A stretch of DNA of 64,000 nt from Paracamarosporium sp. OC-R06-R3 (GCA_019828545.1 JACVRA010000248.1:1-64000), one strand, 5' to 3'; shown: positions 20,762 to 33,019, numbered from the stretch's first letter. The notes: generated by a model not told the origin, from the letters alone. Translations and numbers: made by a program.

Positions 20762-23448
20762 CTAATTACGTACGCCCAGCTGAAAACCAGCATATTTATC
20801 GAGACTCTGTCCAATCATGTTCATAAGAGGCCAACTGCTGTTACAGTTGACAAAGATCTGGGCGAATATTTTTACAAACCGGAAGGCAAGGAACTTAAGG
20901 TGATCAGATTTGATGAGAATGTCCGAAAGAAAACTCTGGGGAACTTGTGTGCCTTCTAGTTCGTTTGCCAGAGCTCCTTCAGCCTCGGCAGTGATGCACC
21001 AAATCCACCATAAGATTTGTCGTTCACTTACTATAGAATAAATCAGCGATTGATGGACCTTAACGTAACGACGTAGCTCACTCACTGTCGATGTGACTAG
21101 ATGACTGGGATATGTCAAGCTCTGCGAGCCATTTACTAGCGAAAACAGCAGTTTCAAAGGCGCATATAGCATGCTGTAAGCTCCAGAAGAAGGCCTGACA
21201 TCGTGAAAGATAGTTGATTCCTAATTGGACTGGGATATTGAGCGCATGTACTGAGTGTAGTAATGCTTGGAGCAGATGAGTTCCCCGCGATGGTGGCGAG
21301 GCTGCGTATGCGGCTTCGGCGATCACTTGTGGATCTCCTATAAGAAGCTGCCTACTCTTGCCGAGGTCAAAATGTGCACGAACATGTGCTAGACCAAGAA
21401 GAGTCGTAGCAGACCACGACAAAGACCCTTTGGGATTCCCCACGTCTAGCACAGATTCTGGAGCCTTATGCCACGCTGCCCTCCACCTTTCCAGCATTCT
21501 TTCGAATTGAAGCGTTTCGTGTCGTGAAGGGAGGCCACCGTTCAATGGAGCTGAGAGATGCCACGAAAGAAGGAGACGTTGCAACAACGCATGGATCAAT
21601 ATGAAATTTCCAAATGGCGATGTAACTGGTATCTCTCCGGCATCTTCAGCGAGTATTGTTACAAATGCGGATTGGAAATGGACCTTGTCTAGCTCAGTAG
21701 CTCGAATACGTATCCACTCGGTGGCATTGGGTGCAAGCTATTCTTTACAAGAGGTCGGAAGCCGAAGGTTGAGCTCATGACTCATCAAGGTAGGCGGAAG
21801 GTTATAAGCCAGACTTTGTAAATTGAGGAAACAGAAGGCTGAAAGTTTAGTTCTGCGATCGCTTTCGATTGCAGCCCATTCCTGCCAATCATCTCCATCA
21901 TCTACAGAGGTCTCTTTTAGACCATCCTCCCGTATCAACGTTGTTAATAACGGTTGGTAATTAAGAGAGTCATGTACAAGTGCTGAATCTTGTTGCCAAC
22001 TCGCAAATGTAGCCAGTATGAGTATGGCTCGTGCAGTGTGCATTCGATGAGACCTCACAGCAATAACGTTATCCGCCACTGTAGAGCGAGTCAAAGAATT
22101 CAATGGACTCCCATGTTGCAACCTGTAGAAGACAATGCTCTTTGCAACCGTGTACAGCTTGAGGGCATTCGATGTTTCGTAACGATATTGAGCGCCAAGG
22201 GCCAGCATAGCTAGTATAAATTCTGGGGCGTGGGGAAACAATGTAATGCAAAATGTAGGCATGTGCACAAAGGGATGGTGGTGGCTGAAACCGTCCACAA
22301 ATCCAGCAATGTAGCGAGAGATTGAAAGCCTCGAAGGCATGATAAAGCCGTTGAGATGGGCTTGGAAAGGTTCCAAACTATCTACCAGACGAGTACGGTG
22401 CTGTTCGGTGACCTTCCATGGCTGTGCCATAGGTTTTAATGCTGAGAAATCATCTACAAGATATTAGCGCTGCGGTTGAAAGGTGCTAACGAAGCTAGAC
22501 GGACCGTCGCCTTTGAGTGTATCAGGAATAGCGAGGTGGTGATATTCATTGTGATGCTCTTGCCGGCGGCTACCGACAGCGTTGTCACTACGTAGCGAGC
22601 GAGCCGCGGTGGTAGGTAACGTTAAATCCACGTTTGTAAGTGTGTCATTCACGGATGACGATGCATATGAAGCTCCCGTGGTCGGCGTGACAACCCTACT
22701 TGTTATAGGTAGAGCAGGCATTGCATCGAAGTTGGGATCAAAATCGAGTCCGACGATGTCCCAGAAATCGGTCAGGGCATCAAAAGGAGCCTGAAGGTCT
22801 GTCGATGCCCACGGCGTAGTTGCGAGCATAACATCAGCTGGCTGACTTGGGTGACTGCTCAGATCTGATAGACTGAGGGCGGCATCATGCGAAGACTCAG
22901 TAGGTGGAAGGTCGTCGGTAAGGGTGGCATTTAGCGGATGCTGAATTGGCGGTGGCGGCGAGGCGGAGGGCGATGGCGGGGACTGCTCATGATGGGCGAG
23001 TCGGTGGTGTCGCGTGAGAAGATCGCGCCGTGTAAAGGAGCGCTCGCAATGGCAAACATAGGGCTTTTCCTTTGTATCTGAAAACGTCAGCTGGAAATGT
23101 TCACGTGACAAGACACGCCTTACGGGTGCGCAAGTGGCGCCTCAAATGCTCTCCGCGGGCAAATGTGCGGTTACAGAAAGAGCACCTGGGCGCACTCTTC
23201 CGCGCTTGCATTGACTTGTCCATGGCCTGATACTGTGTCTGAACAAGGCGAGGGGCGGGGATGGGCTGCAGGGTGGAGTAAGAGGTTTCCGGCGCATCGA
23301 AAATTGGAGACGCGGGGACGTGCTGACCAAAATGCTCAGGGTCGCTGTTAGCCCCTTGGCTAGCTCGACAGTTTGTATCCAAGTCTCCAAGTCTCCAATT
23401 TCTCAACCTCCCAAGCCCGAGACCCGGCTCTTGCCTTGCAGCGCCCAT
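20762..23448 (-). pseudogene. C2H2 + fungal_trans transcription factor with a premature stop
   Basis: Model complement(20762..21030,21086..22453,22505..23077,23124..23448), an 845-codon frame in consistent phase. Two C2H2 fingers are CSFCNRTFARGEHLRRHLRTH (split after the His-encoding exon edge) and CHCERSFTRRDLLTRHHRLAH, with the linker TKEKPYV. A Pro/Ser-rich region and a PF04082-like domain follow (ESDRRTKLSAFCFLNLQ). At 21738-21740 a TAG stop sits in LPTSCKE*LAPNATEW, where the family normally has Trp. The frame is open for over 600 bp beyond it and then splices cleanly. TGG to TAG is a single change, C-to-T in CCA on the other strand. Without readthrough, the protein would lose its last third. 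It is divergent from the nitrilase gene (257 bp between). The start and the weak-donor intron 22454-22504 are less certain. Confidence 0.8.
21738..21740 (-). other. Premature stop in the C2H2 regulator
   Basis: TAG in the context SCKE*LAPNATEW where a Trp is expected. TGG to TAG equals CCA to CTA on the plus strand, a CpA to TpA change. Confidence 0.7.
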
Positions 23449-23705
23449 CTAAATTTCTTATCTTATTTTTCATGTATGATGTGTGACACAACAAACGTCT
23501 ACCTTTATCGATGCCGCCGTGCGACGCTGTTGATTGATAAGGCAAAAAGGATACGGTCCACAAATGGCAGAGTTTAAGACCAGTACGCCGCGCTCGAGCA
23601 AACGTCGGACAAGCACAGTTTCTGATTGAGCTCTACCTTGCTCTACCTTGCTTTACTTTCCGGTCTTTCGACTCGCACTAGCAATCTCGCATCCACCTGA
23701 GCACC
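23449..23705. promoter_or_regulatory. Divergent promoter, C2H2 regulator / nitrilase
   Basis: 257 bp between the two start codons. It ends in a short direct repeat CTCTACCTTG-CTCTACCTTG (about 23631-23650) followed by pyrimidine-rich DNA, typical of a fungal core promoter. Confidence 0.5.
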
Positions 23706-24755
23706 ATGGCTCCCTCTCGCACCGTCCGTGTTGCTGCTGTTCAAGCTGAAGGATGCTACTTCGATCTCGCGGGCGCTGTCGATAAAACTTGCAAGCTCAT
23801 TGAGGAAGCCGGCTCAAAGGGCTGCGACTTGATTGCCTTCCCCGAAGTCTGGATTCCAAACTATCCTGGATGGATCTGGTATGCGGCGCATAATCGAGCT
23901 CATGTGCCCCCATTGCTAACTACAAGTTTCCATGGTAGGCAACGCCCCATTGATTGGGAGATGACTGTCGACTATATGAAGAATTCTCTGAAACGAGACA
24001 GTGCCGAGATGGCTCGTATCTGCACTGCTGCGAAAGATAATAAGGTGGCCGTGTCTCTTGGTTATTCAGAGAATCACAACAACTCTCTCTATCTCTCCCA
24101 GTCCCACATCGGCAAAGATGGCGAGATCAAGATGAACCGCCGCAAGATCAAGCCTACCCATGTTGAACGCACCATCTATGGCGAGGGGCACGGCGCCTCT
24201 CTCTTCAACGTCGTTGATGAGCCTGGCGTTGGTAAAGTCGGCTGTCTATCTTGTTGGGAACATTCACAGCCCCTGCTGCGATACCACACCTACTCCCAGG
24301 GCGAGGAAATCCACGTCGCCGCCTGGCCGCCAATGAATTATTTCAAGGACTTCGAGCCCGGTTCGGCTTTGTGGTCACAGTGTCGCGAGGGTGCCCGAAA
24401 TCTCTCCACCACCCATGCCATTGAGGGTGGATGTTTCGTTATCCTCCCTAATTCTTTCTACACAAAGGCTGGAGTCGATCGTCAGAATCTCGGTGATGGA
24501 AAATTATACCATATCGGTGGTGGAGGCTGCGCCTGCATAATTGCTCCTGACGGCCGCATCATCACTGAGGATCTTGGCCAGGAAGAAGAAGGCCTAGTGA
24601 TTGCTGACTTGGACATGGATGAGATTCCCAAAGTCAAAGCTATGCTCGACGTCCACGGACATTATAGCCGCCCAGACCTTCTTTGGCTCGGAGTTGACAC
24701 GCGCGAGAAGACGCAGGTCCGTAGGGAAGGTGGCGATGTTCTGAAACAAGCTTAA
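23706..24755 (+). CDS. Nitrilase / cyanide hydratase-type C-N hydrolase
   Basis: Read straight through, the frame is open for 349 aa, but I infer a 60-nt in-frame intron 23879-23938 (GTATGC...CATGGTAG with TGCTAAC branch point). Removing it gives PGWIWQRPIDWEMTVDY, the usual family spacing, and a 329-aa product. The catalytic Glu is E47 in FPEVW, the Lys lies in RRKIKPTH (about 127-129), and the nucleophile is C163 in CLSCWEH. The enzyme hydrolyses a nitrile to acid plus ammonia or to amide; which one cannot be read from sequence. The neighbouring regulator on the shared promoter and the transporter at 26005 suggest nitrile use or detoxification. Confidence 0.92.
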   Translation: MAPSRTVRVAAVQAEGCYFDLAGAVDKTCKLIEEAGSKGCDLIAFPEVWIPNYPGWIWYAAHNRAHVPPLLTTSFHGRQRPIDWEMTVDYMKNSLKRDSAEMARICTAAKDNKVAVSLGYSENHNNSLYLSQSHIGKDGEIKMNRRKIKPTHVERTIYGEGHGASLFNVVDEPGVGKVGCLSCWEHSQPLLRYHTYSQGEEIHVAAWPPMNYFKDFEPGSALWSQCREGARNLSTTHAIEGGCFVILPNSFYTKAGVDRQNLGDGKLYHIGGGGCACIIAPDGRIITEDLGQEEEGLVIADLDMDEIPKVKAMLDVHGHYSRPDLLWLGVDTREKTQVRREGGDVLKQA

Positions 24756-26004
24756 GAACTTCGACAACAAGACTAGAGGGTGGGAAAAGGGAATATCAGG
24801 TAGAAGGGATTTCGCAGCAAGTTATGTGTGCGGCGAATTTCTTAGCTAAGGTGGCGTCCATCACGATAGCAGTCCCCGGCCACTACAATAGCCGCTCGAA
24901 AGCAACAGTAGGTATCGAGTTGCAATTACAAATCTTCCAACCGCATCTTCATATCAGCTCTCCTGTAGCAATCTATGTTTGTGCAGTCTTGGGTCTTTTC
25001 TTTTTCCTGTTCATTACAGGCATCTTAGTAGCCTCACCCTCATCAAGGAAGCATAAAATCAGCTCTAGCTAATATTATCGATTACTCTTCATTAGAACTG
25101 GTTCGATCTTTTTATAGACGAGGATTCTTGTAATTCCGCGATAGGCCAACAGCGCCAAGTTTAAATTATTGGAGCGGTACCGAGAAATCGCAACCACAAT
25201 GACTGCGAGGCATCAGAGGCCATAGAAGCTCAACGCACACACCCTCTTCCTCAAGACGGGGGCATAAGATTGAGGATCAAGATTTACCGTGCTTCTATTC
25301 CAGTCAGTTCTATGCGCGGCATACGAACTACCTGACTATATCAAAGTAAATTAGGGGCAAAACATCTCAGGTTTGCCATCATTATTAAATGCAAACATTG
25401 GAGGCCTGATATCGCAGACTTTCCGTGCTGGGAGGAGGCTGAGCGCCAGCTCAAGAAGACCAGGGAAGTCTCAGCTCACTTCCCAGAATAGGCATACTAA
25501 AAAGGTCGATGAGACCGCGGGGTGCCATAAATTTGATGTGGGATGGCATCGAGAGGTTGCACCCCAACTTTCCAAGTTCTAGGTCTCCAAATGATAACCG
25601 CTCGATATGCAAAGTCTCCAATGGCGCTCTTAGATTGTGCTGATTGTCTTACTACAACGTTTTATCGTCGTTTTCTATTCACAAGGCTCTTGATAGCACT
25701 TCTGCTACTTCCTATACTCTTATCAGTGGAGCTCTAGGGCACCATCTTGTCGTAGATACACATTCATTGTGGTCCGAAGATAAGACGAAATAGCTCTATC
25801 TTGTTGCATGCTTCCGAACCTCTTAGTGGCGTTGAATGATAACATCCGATATGATGTACGTCTAAGTAGCGATAAATAAAGGTTCTGCGTGTTCACAGAA
25901 AGCCCATAAAATCCACTGTCAATTCCTGCAATTTAAAGTGTGCTGAGTTGTAGTGTTCTTTTATCGTGTTGTCCGATTTCAAGATATCAGAACATTTGCC
26001 CAAC
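24756..26004. other. Intergenic, 1.25 kb
   Basis: No gene supported. A short frame at 24824-25072 ends in a hydrophobic stretch but overlaps the likely nitrilase 3' UTR and has no recognisable features. Confidence 0.4.
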
Positions 26005-27943
26005 ATGGCGTCGTCTTCTTTGAAATCTCTCCTTTCGTGGTACAATCTCTCGGTGCGTATAGCCGTAACCTGTGATCAGAGTATGCTTGTTCATCGACTC
26101 TCCAGATTATACTTTCCCTCACGTTAGGGAGTATGTCCTATGGCTACGACTTTAGCATCATCACTTTCACCATAGGCCAGCCCGCCTGGTATGCATACTT
26201 TGGGTTGACGACCGACACAGAGGATGTCTCGGTCTACGAGTTTTCAAACAACATCATCGGTGCACTCCTTGGTCTCTTCTCCGCGGGGGCAGTCTGCGGT
26301 GCAGCTTTCGTCGGCTGGATGTGCGATGTCCATGGTCGTAAGAAGTCGCTCATTGTAGCTGCATTAATCAATATCATTGGTGGTGTTCTTCAGACTGCGT
26401 CCGTACATATTGGGATGTTTTTAGTCGCGCGGTTCATTACTGGATTCGCAGCTGGTAAGCAGCCATACTCCTGAATATGAGCAACGAAGTTTACACTCAC
26501 AAAGCAATGTTTGTCACCTTGGTCCCGATATACATCGCAGAGGTCGCACCTCCATCTACACGAGGTCTTCTCGTTGGGCAACACGGTGCTTTCTTCCTGT
26601 GTGGGTACTCGCTGGCCTCTTGGGCATCTGTCGGTTCCTTCTTTTCCCTCATGCCCCAATTCCAGTGGCGCTTCCCACTAGCATTACAATGTCTCTGGCC
26701 CAGTCTTTTGTTGTTGTTCGTGCGAAATATTCCTGAGTCTCCCCGATGGTGTGAGTAAATCAGGATCCTATAGGTACATCGACCCTAGGCTGATTTGTTC
26801 CGCAGTAATCACCCATGGCCGCCCGGAAGAAGCTTGGCTTGTGCTTTCTCGCTTGCATGAGGACACCCGCGATCAATCTCACTCCACAGACTTTGCTAGG
26901 GAGGAATTCCAGCAGATTACTGCTCAAGTCGCCCTGGATATCGCTGAATACGGCGAGGTTACTCTTCTTGACCTGTTCCGTAAGCCACATTTCGCCAAAA
27001 GGATGCTTGCCGCTGGGATCGTTATGTTCACATCTCAAGCATGTGGTAATCTGGTTATCTACAGTAGGTGTCTCGTCTAACCCTCTAAAGCGTTTGAAAG
27101 GGCATGGCTGATCTGATCTATAGGCAATATCAGTCTTCTGTACAAAGGGCTTGGGTTTTCCGACGCTCTATCCCTCGTGCTCTCCGCTTGTTATATCACT
27201 TGGGCATGTGTGTGCAACTTCCTCAATGCCACATTCCTAGACAAGCTTGGTCGTGTACAATCGATGTGTAAGACTTCTAGTGAGCGCGATAATGATAGCA
27301 TGTTAACGATTGTTTATCACAGTGATTGGATTTTCCTCTGGCGGTGTCATGATTGCTATTGAAGCTGCTATTGTCGCCGTTTACGGGTCATCTTCAAATC
27401 GTGCTGCTCTTTCAGCTGGTGTGGCAATACTCTTTGGTTATATTACAATGTGCGTACAATTTCTCGCATCTCAGAACAAAATTTCATCTAATCTTTACTT
27501 CAAATAGGTTTGCCGGCTTCTGCGACACCACTTTATACGTCTACTGTTCTGAGATTTTCCCAACTCACATTCGAGCCAAGGGCATGGCTTGGAGTATCGC
27601 TGTCTTCATGCTGTCTACGATTCCCTTCCTCGAGTCTTCTACGGTCGGGTTTGCAAACCTAGGCTGGAAGTATTATCTCATATTTATCATTTTCTCCTGC
27701 TTATGTCCGGTCGCACTTTGGTGTTGTTGTCCAGAGGTGAGTTTATCGTTAGGTCATACGTTTTCCAACAGTGAACTGACGATTGAATAGACAAAAAATC
27801 TCTCTCTTGAGGAGATTAACAAGCTGTTCGGCGACGAAGTTGCAGTAGAGCTTGGCGATACGACTTTGGAAGGTGTTTCGAGCGAATTACAATCAAGTAC
27901 AGGTGGAGCAATGATTTCCAAAAGCGAACCTATTAAGGTCTAG
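26005..27943 (+). CDS. MFS transporter, sugar porter family (eight exons)
   Basis: Model join(26005..26052,26106..26454,26505..26750,26806..27063,27124..27267,27323..27449,27508..27736,27791..27943), 517 aa. Every junction is GT-AG and in phase. Motifs: SMSYGYDFSII at helix 1, DVHGRKKS between helices 2 and 3, PESPRW after helix 6, DKLGR in the second half, YCSEIFPTHIRAKG and TKNLSLEEINKLFG at the C-terminus. It is less typical than the gene at 3683-5263: the second GRR/GRK box is weak (LGRVQS), and seven introns make it one of the most split genes here. Likely imports a sugar or organic acid. It lies between the nitrilase and the SDR on the same strand. Confidence 0.88.
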
Positions 27944-29307
27944 TAAGGAGTCGCAATAAATTATATAGCTCACTTGGCGCGCTCCTTTATAGACAATGCT
28001 TCTTGCAGTATTTTATTACTTATTGGCGAATGCGCAAGAGAATGTGGTAAGAGAATGTGGCCTCTAACCAGATTCTCTGCGTTTAGCAGAAGCGCACATG
28101 GGCTTGTTCACTTTCCATGGTTAAGATTAGTCGAACACCTATAGAACGGGAATTACTAGTGTTTTGAGATTACATGTGGCAATTATGCTATATCGAATCA
28201 AATATGTGTACTGGTTAACAGGGGAATGAGTATAATTTTTAGCTGCAGTGTCGTACCTATACATGTGGATATCTGGTAATGGGAGATGATAGGAGAATAT
28301 ATAAAGCTTACAAGATGGAGAGAAAGGCACCCATGCACAAAATTGTAGTAGTACAGCTTGCGTAGAGGGAACCTGTTTGCGTTTTTTAGCAGCCCTTTTA
28401 GAGAGGTCCAAGTTTATTCTGCAACCATTATGTATCCTAGGTACAATCAAAGAAAGTAACAGCGGGCATAAAGGCGACTTTCCATATCTGAGAAATACTA
28501 GACAGGCCTTTTTTTATGCGAGAGCATTCTAGCGCTAGGTATATCTCGCTTCATCGGCATCAAGCTACTAGAAGGCTCTGCAACATCGTCGAAGAGCGCG
28601 CCTCCCCTGCTTGGACGCGCTACATGTGTTTCTGGCGCGTCGCATTCTTCCATTTATTCTGCATACAGTGTTGGCAGTACTTAAAGTTTCACGATGACAT
28701 TGTCGTTGTACGAACGGTGGATAATCAAAAAGACAGTCACGTTGTCTGACGAGCGCCCATGTAGCCGACGCATCGTACCGGTATGCTGCGGCCACACTTG
28801 TTGCGAATAGTTACTAAGTACCTTGTCTTTTCCTTCATAGAGACAGAGATCAAGTCGGCCTTCTAATGTTCGCTTTGCAAACGTAGGTCGTAATACTGGC
28901 CACGTGGGTGCGCTACACGCAGAAGCCAACCACTGCTCGGTACATCCGCCTTCAGCTAAACGTTTAAACCCAGTTTCGTTTTGGAAATCTTGACCAGCGC
29001 TCCTTTTCCTGGAGCATTTCACGGTGGAGCACACGCCCAACGCTCGGACCTTGGCCCCCCGCTGCACAACGCAACGTTGGGCAACTCTCACCATTTCCAG
29101 AACGGCTACAGCGATCATAATTGTATGTGCTGCTAACATATATTAGAAAATACCACTCTTGGGAGGGAAAAAGGCAGTACAGGGTTTGACTCTCTTGGCG
29201 ACTCGGAACCTCGGTAATCGCGCCGCATCGCTTCTCCGCATTGGCAACAGCCTTGGAAAAACACGTCGAATCGATTGCAAGCAAAGCAATCATTGTTCAA
29301 AGTGACC
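27944..29307. other. Intergenic, 1.36 kb
   Basis: No gene supported. A 152-codon minus-strand frame (28681-29139) has an unconvincing hydrophobic start and Arg/Cys-rich composition; I do not call it. Confidence 0.35.
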
Positions 29308-30414
29308 ATGACCGACAGGTCTGACATGTATGCGCGCCAGGCTCTCGACAGATTAGAGGTACTTTCGTCGCATCTGAGCAATGTCAAAGCACCAGCTGGA
29401 AGACTGACAAAACTGTCTCGATCACTCAATGGTAGAAAAGCCATGGTGACGGGAGCTGCCTCGGGCATGGGCAGGGAAACAGCCAAGCTGCTCGCCGACG
29501 AAGGCGTCAAAGTTGCTATTCTGGACCTAGATTACGCCAAGGTACAAACAGTTGTCAACGAGATCAATGCCGTCCACCCCGTAAGGGCACAGGGTTGGGT
29601 ATGCGATGTTGCAGACCGTGATCAAATCAAGCAAGTATGCACGGAGGTCATCGGATCTTTCAATGGACTTGACGTTCGTAGTTGGCCATCCCTTGCTATC
29701 GCTGTTCTAGAACTGACAAGGTAGATACTGGTTAACAATGCCGGTGTATCCCTAGGCGGCGGCGCCTTCGACAGTGACGACTCTTTCGAATCACGATGGG
29801 ACAAAACTCTAGAAATCAATATCACGGCTCTCACCATCTTCATTCGTGCATGCGTGCCAGCGTTGCTCAAGAGTGATGCGGCGCGCATCGTGAATATCGC
29901 GAGCACGGAGCATTTCGTCACAGGGCCAGCAAATGCAGCGTACAGTGCAACTAAATCAGCAGTAACGGGGCTGACGAGGGCTTTTGCAGTGGAGTTGGGA
30001 AAGTATGGGAACATCACGGTCAGTTTGCATCTTAGAAAACGTGAAAGAGGGGTGTGAATGTCCATGGTTCGAAGCTAATAGGGCAAGCAGGTCAACACTA
30101 TCTGTCCAGGCCCGATAATTGTGGGTTTAGTGCTGTTCTTTGACTGCTGTGACTAAGTGGAATTTAGACTGGTATGACAGCACGCATTTCTGCGGAACAG
30201 AAGGAGGCATATGCCAAACGACGTGTGCCCTTGCGACGATATGGCCATGCGGAAGAAGTCGCCCACAGTAAGCTTGACTCTGTCTCCTAGTAGCCACTAT
30301 GGTTAGACATGCTTACACTGCACAGTGACGGTCAATATCTGCTTGCCCGCTTCGTCTTACTTGCATGGCACCACAATACCGGTTGATGGAGGCATGACAA
30401 TACGACATACCTGA
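29308..30414 (+). CDS. Short-chain dehydrogenase/reductase (classical SDR)
   Basis: Model join(29308..29673,29725..30018,30091..30120,30168..30267,30326..30414), 292 aa, including one 30-nt micro-exon (VNTICPGPII). A cytosolic NAD(P)-dependent oxidoreductase. The cofactor motif is TGAASGMG, followed by the acidic ILDLD that favours NAD, then NNAG, the catalytic Ser near NIAST, and YSATK. The C-terminus SSYLHGTTIPVDGGMT is standard for the FabG-like group. An N-terminal extension of about 40 residues precedes the Rossmann fold. Substrate unknown. It sits between the MFS gene and the FAD oxidase, both on the same strand, and likely belongs to the same pathway. Confidence 0.92.
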
Positions 30415-31230
30415 GGGGAACCGACAGCTCTCATGCATAGCTTCAATCTATGACAGTCATATAGATTTTCACTATGCACAATGGTGCAAACAAATCACGA
30501 ACTTCCTGCTATGGTATCAGCCTGTAGAATGGGGTGGATCTTGTTGATTAAAGTTGAAGGTAAAGGGAAGGTTGAAGATTTTGTTTCGTGCAGCGAGACC
30601 TGAAAGGCTTCACTAGTATGCATAGTATTCTGTCAATATATGACATCTTAATGCCAAGCAGTCACAGCGTATTATTGGCTGTGCCTTGAAGTACCCCGCC
30701 AACTTATAAAAAACGGTATTCTGACTTATGGGTTAGAGTTAAAACACATAGCCTACATTGAGTGTCGACTAAGAAACAGGCCAGAGAAACAGGCTATGCA
30801 GGAGCTACCCCAGCTCGTTCAATTCTAGATACTATTTGCTATTGCTTCTTATGCCTCGGTTTCGCACGTGAAAGATCTACGCAGTGTTGCCTATTTTGGA
30901 TTGAGGTTTCGCTTTCAGGGTAGTGATCGAACTTCCTTAGTCGGGTCAAGGATAGACAATGTGCAGCGCAAGCGTATTGACTGTATTGCCTAGCCTAAAT
31001 TAAGTGTGACACTTTAGCTTTCACTACGGTGGGGTTTATTATACTGAGCAAGGGTTGGAGAAAGCCGACCCAATCTGGCAAATGATGTCCGGCGAATGTG
31101 CCTCGGCACGACGAAACCAAGATTGCGATCGTATAGTCGGACTTCGAACCAATTGCGAAACTATTAAACAGCAATGCAAAGGCCACTTTAGATGATTGTC
31201 ATGATTTTACCAACTCGGGATTGAGTCAGG
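30415..31230. other. Intergenic, 0.8 kb
   Basis: Nothing coding seen. The last 200 bp are the likely promoter of the FAD-linked oxidase. Confidence 0.4.
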
Positions 31231-33019
31231 ATGTACTTCAGAAGCATTGTTGCTCCTTTTCTGCTTTTTGGGCGATTGGTTTTCGCTGTCCCCAATGCAG
31301 CCACATCCCAAGCATGCGAAGAGATTTCCACAGCGATACCGGGCCGCGTCTCCTATCCTCTGTCAGTCCCATATATTTCCGAGACGCAGAAGTACTGGTC
31401 TACTGTACTTCGCGAGATTAAGCCTGCTTGCGTGGTTCTTCCTAAATCCACGGAAGAAGTATCTGCCGCGATCACGGTTCTGAACAAGTATCCGGAAGTC
31501 AACTTTGCAGCTAAAAGCGGTGGTCACGATCCCAATCCAGGCCATGGTAGCGTCCAAGATGGGGTTCTAATTGCCATGCGAGAGATCACGGGCACAATTT
31601 ATGACAAAGATCAGAATTTGGCGTATGTGAAGCCAGGAGGCGAGTGGAATGACGTTATAGCAGCACTTGACCCGCAAGGTGTAACTGTTGTTGGTGGAAG
31701 ACTTGGTATGTTCTATGCTGGCCTAGCTATAATGCATCTCAGGTGCACTACTAATAGCGTCTGTTAGGACTTGTGGGAGTCGGTGGCTACCTGCTTCAGG
31801 GAGGTATTTCCTTCTTGAGTTCTCAATACGGACTTGCTGCTGATGTAGGTAATGATGTTCGAAATTAGTGCTACACTAACATATTCATCAGACAGTTAAA
31901 AGCTGGGAGATTGTATTACCCAATGGCACGATTGCGATTGTGGATGCTATAGAACGACCAGATCTAGCCTTGGCACTGAAGGGAAGCGGCAGCCAATTTG
32001 GTTAGTATATACTAATGAGTCTGTCGCAAAAGCCTACCATGATATGTCTGACACAAGTATCAGGTATCGTTACTCAGTTTAACATGGAAGCCCACCCAAT
32101 CGGCAAGGTTTGGGGCGGCGTGCGTATCTACGATGCTAAGTTTTCAGATCAGATATTCCAAGCTCTACATAGTTTTGTGCCTAATGGGCCCGAGGATCCA
32201 AAGGCTGCCATTATTCTTACTAATATCGATGCTGTTGGCGGCCTCACTACATTAATTTTGTTTTATTTTTACGATGGACCTACAGCGCCAACAGACGGCC
32301 CTTTTTCGGACTTCCTCAATATACCCTCAATCTTGAGCACGACAAAGACACAAAGCTACACTAGTCTGGTAAGTTAGCTTCTAACCATACAGCAGCCAGC
32401 GCAGCACTGATACCGACCAGCTGAAAAGCAATGGAGAGGCGGCCTCCCTGCTGAACTCTAGAATTTCATTCCGAGTAGGTTCCATCGGCATTGGGGAGAA
32501 ATCATGCCAAGGGCTCATATACAATAGACCTTCACTATTCCTTACATGAAGGATCACCCTGAGATGTACAGCGAAATTGCGGGGAAATGGAAAGAAATTA
32601 CCGCACCCCACCTCAACAGTGCATTGTCCTTAGCGTCTCAATGCTCGGTCGATTTTCAACCATTTCCCGCGAAGATTGGCGAAGAAAGTCAAAAGCGCGG
32701 TGGTAATGCGCTGGGTATCAGCGGAAACGACGGTGATCGTATTCTCCTCGAGTTTCAATGCGCATGGTCACTCCCAAGTGATGACTCAACGTTACACGAA
32801 ATGTCCCGGAACATCACAAACTGGCTGGATACAAAGCTTCATGAGTGGACGGCTGATGGATCTGCGGAAAACCTCTATCTACCGTGGCTTATGAACGATG
32901 CGATGGGCGACCAGAACGTGACTGGTAAGTATAAGGAGTACGCAAAGTTGAAATCCCTGCAGGAGGAAATTGATCCGCACGGCCTCTTTCATACTCGTGC
33001 TGGAGGCTACAAGTATTGA
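31231..33019 (+). CDS. Secreted FAD-linked oxidase (BBE-like / FAD_binding_4)
   Basis: Model join(31231..31705,31768..31844,31892..32000,32064..32368,32421..32474,32528..33019), 503 aa, all junctions in phase. A signal peptide (IVAPFLLFGRLVFA) is followed by an FAD-binding PCMH domain. The His that normally carries covalent FAD is in AKSGGHDPNPGHGS. GGYLLQGGISFLSSQYGLAAD is characteristic of the family, and SGSQFGIVTQFNMEAHP ends the FAD domain. The C-terminus YKEYAKLKSLQEEIDPHGLF is a BBE-like tail. It probably oxidises an alcohol, sugar or cluster intermediate, giving H2O2. Such oxidases are common both in secreted carbohydrate oxidation and in metabolite clusters. Confidence 0.92.

Noticed and set aside
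24824..25072. 82-codon frame with hydrophobic end
   Set aside because: Lies immediately downstream of the nitrilase in probable 3' UTR; no homology-like pattern.
28681..29139. 152-codon minus-strand frame as a small secreted protein
   Set aside because: The hydrophobic N-terminus is interrupted by charged residues, the Cys pattern is irregular, and there is no splice context.
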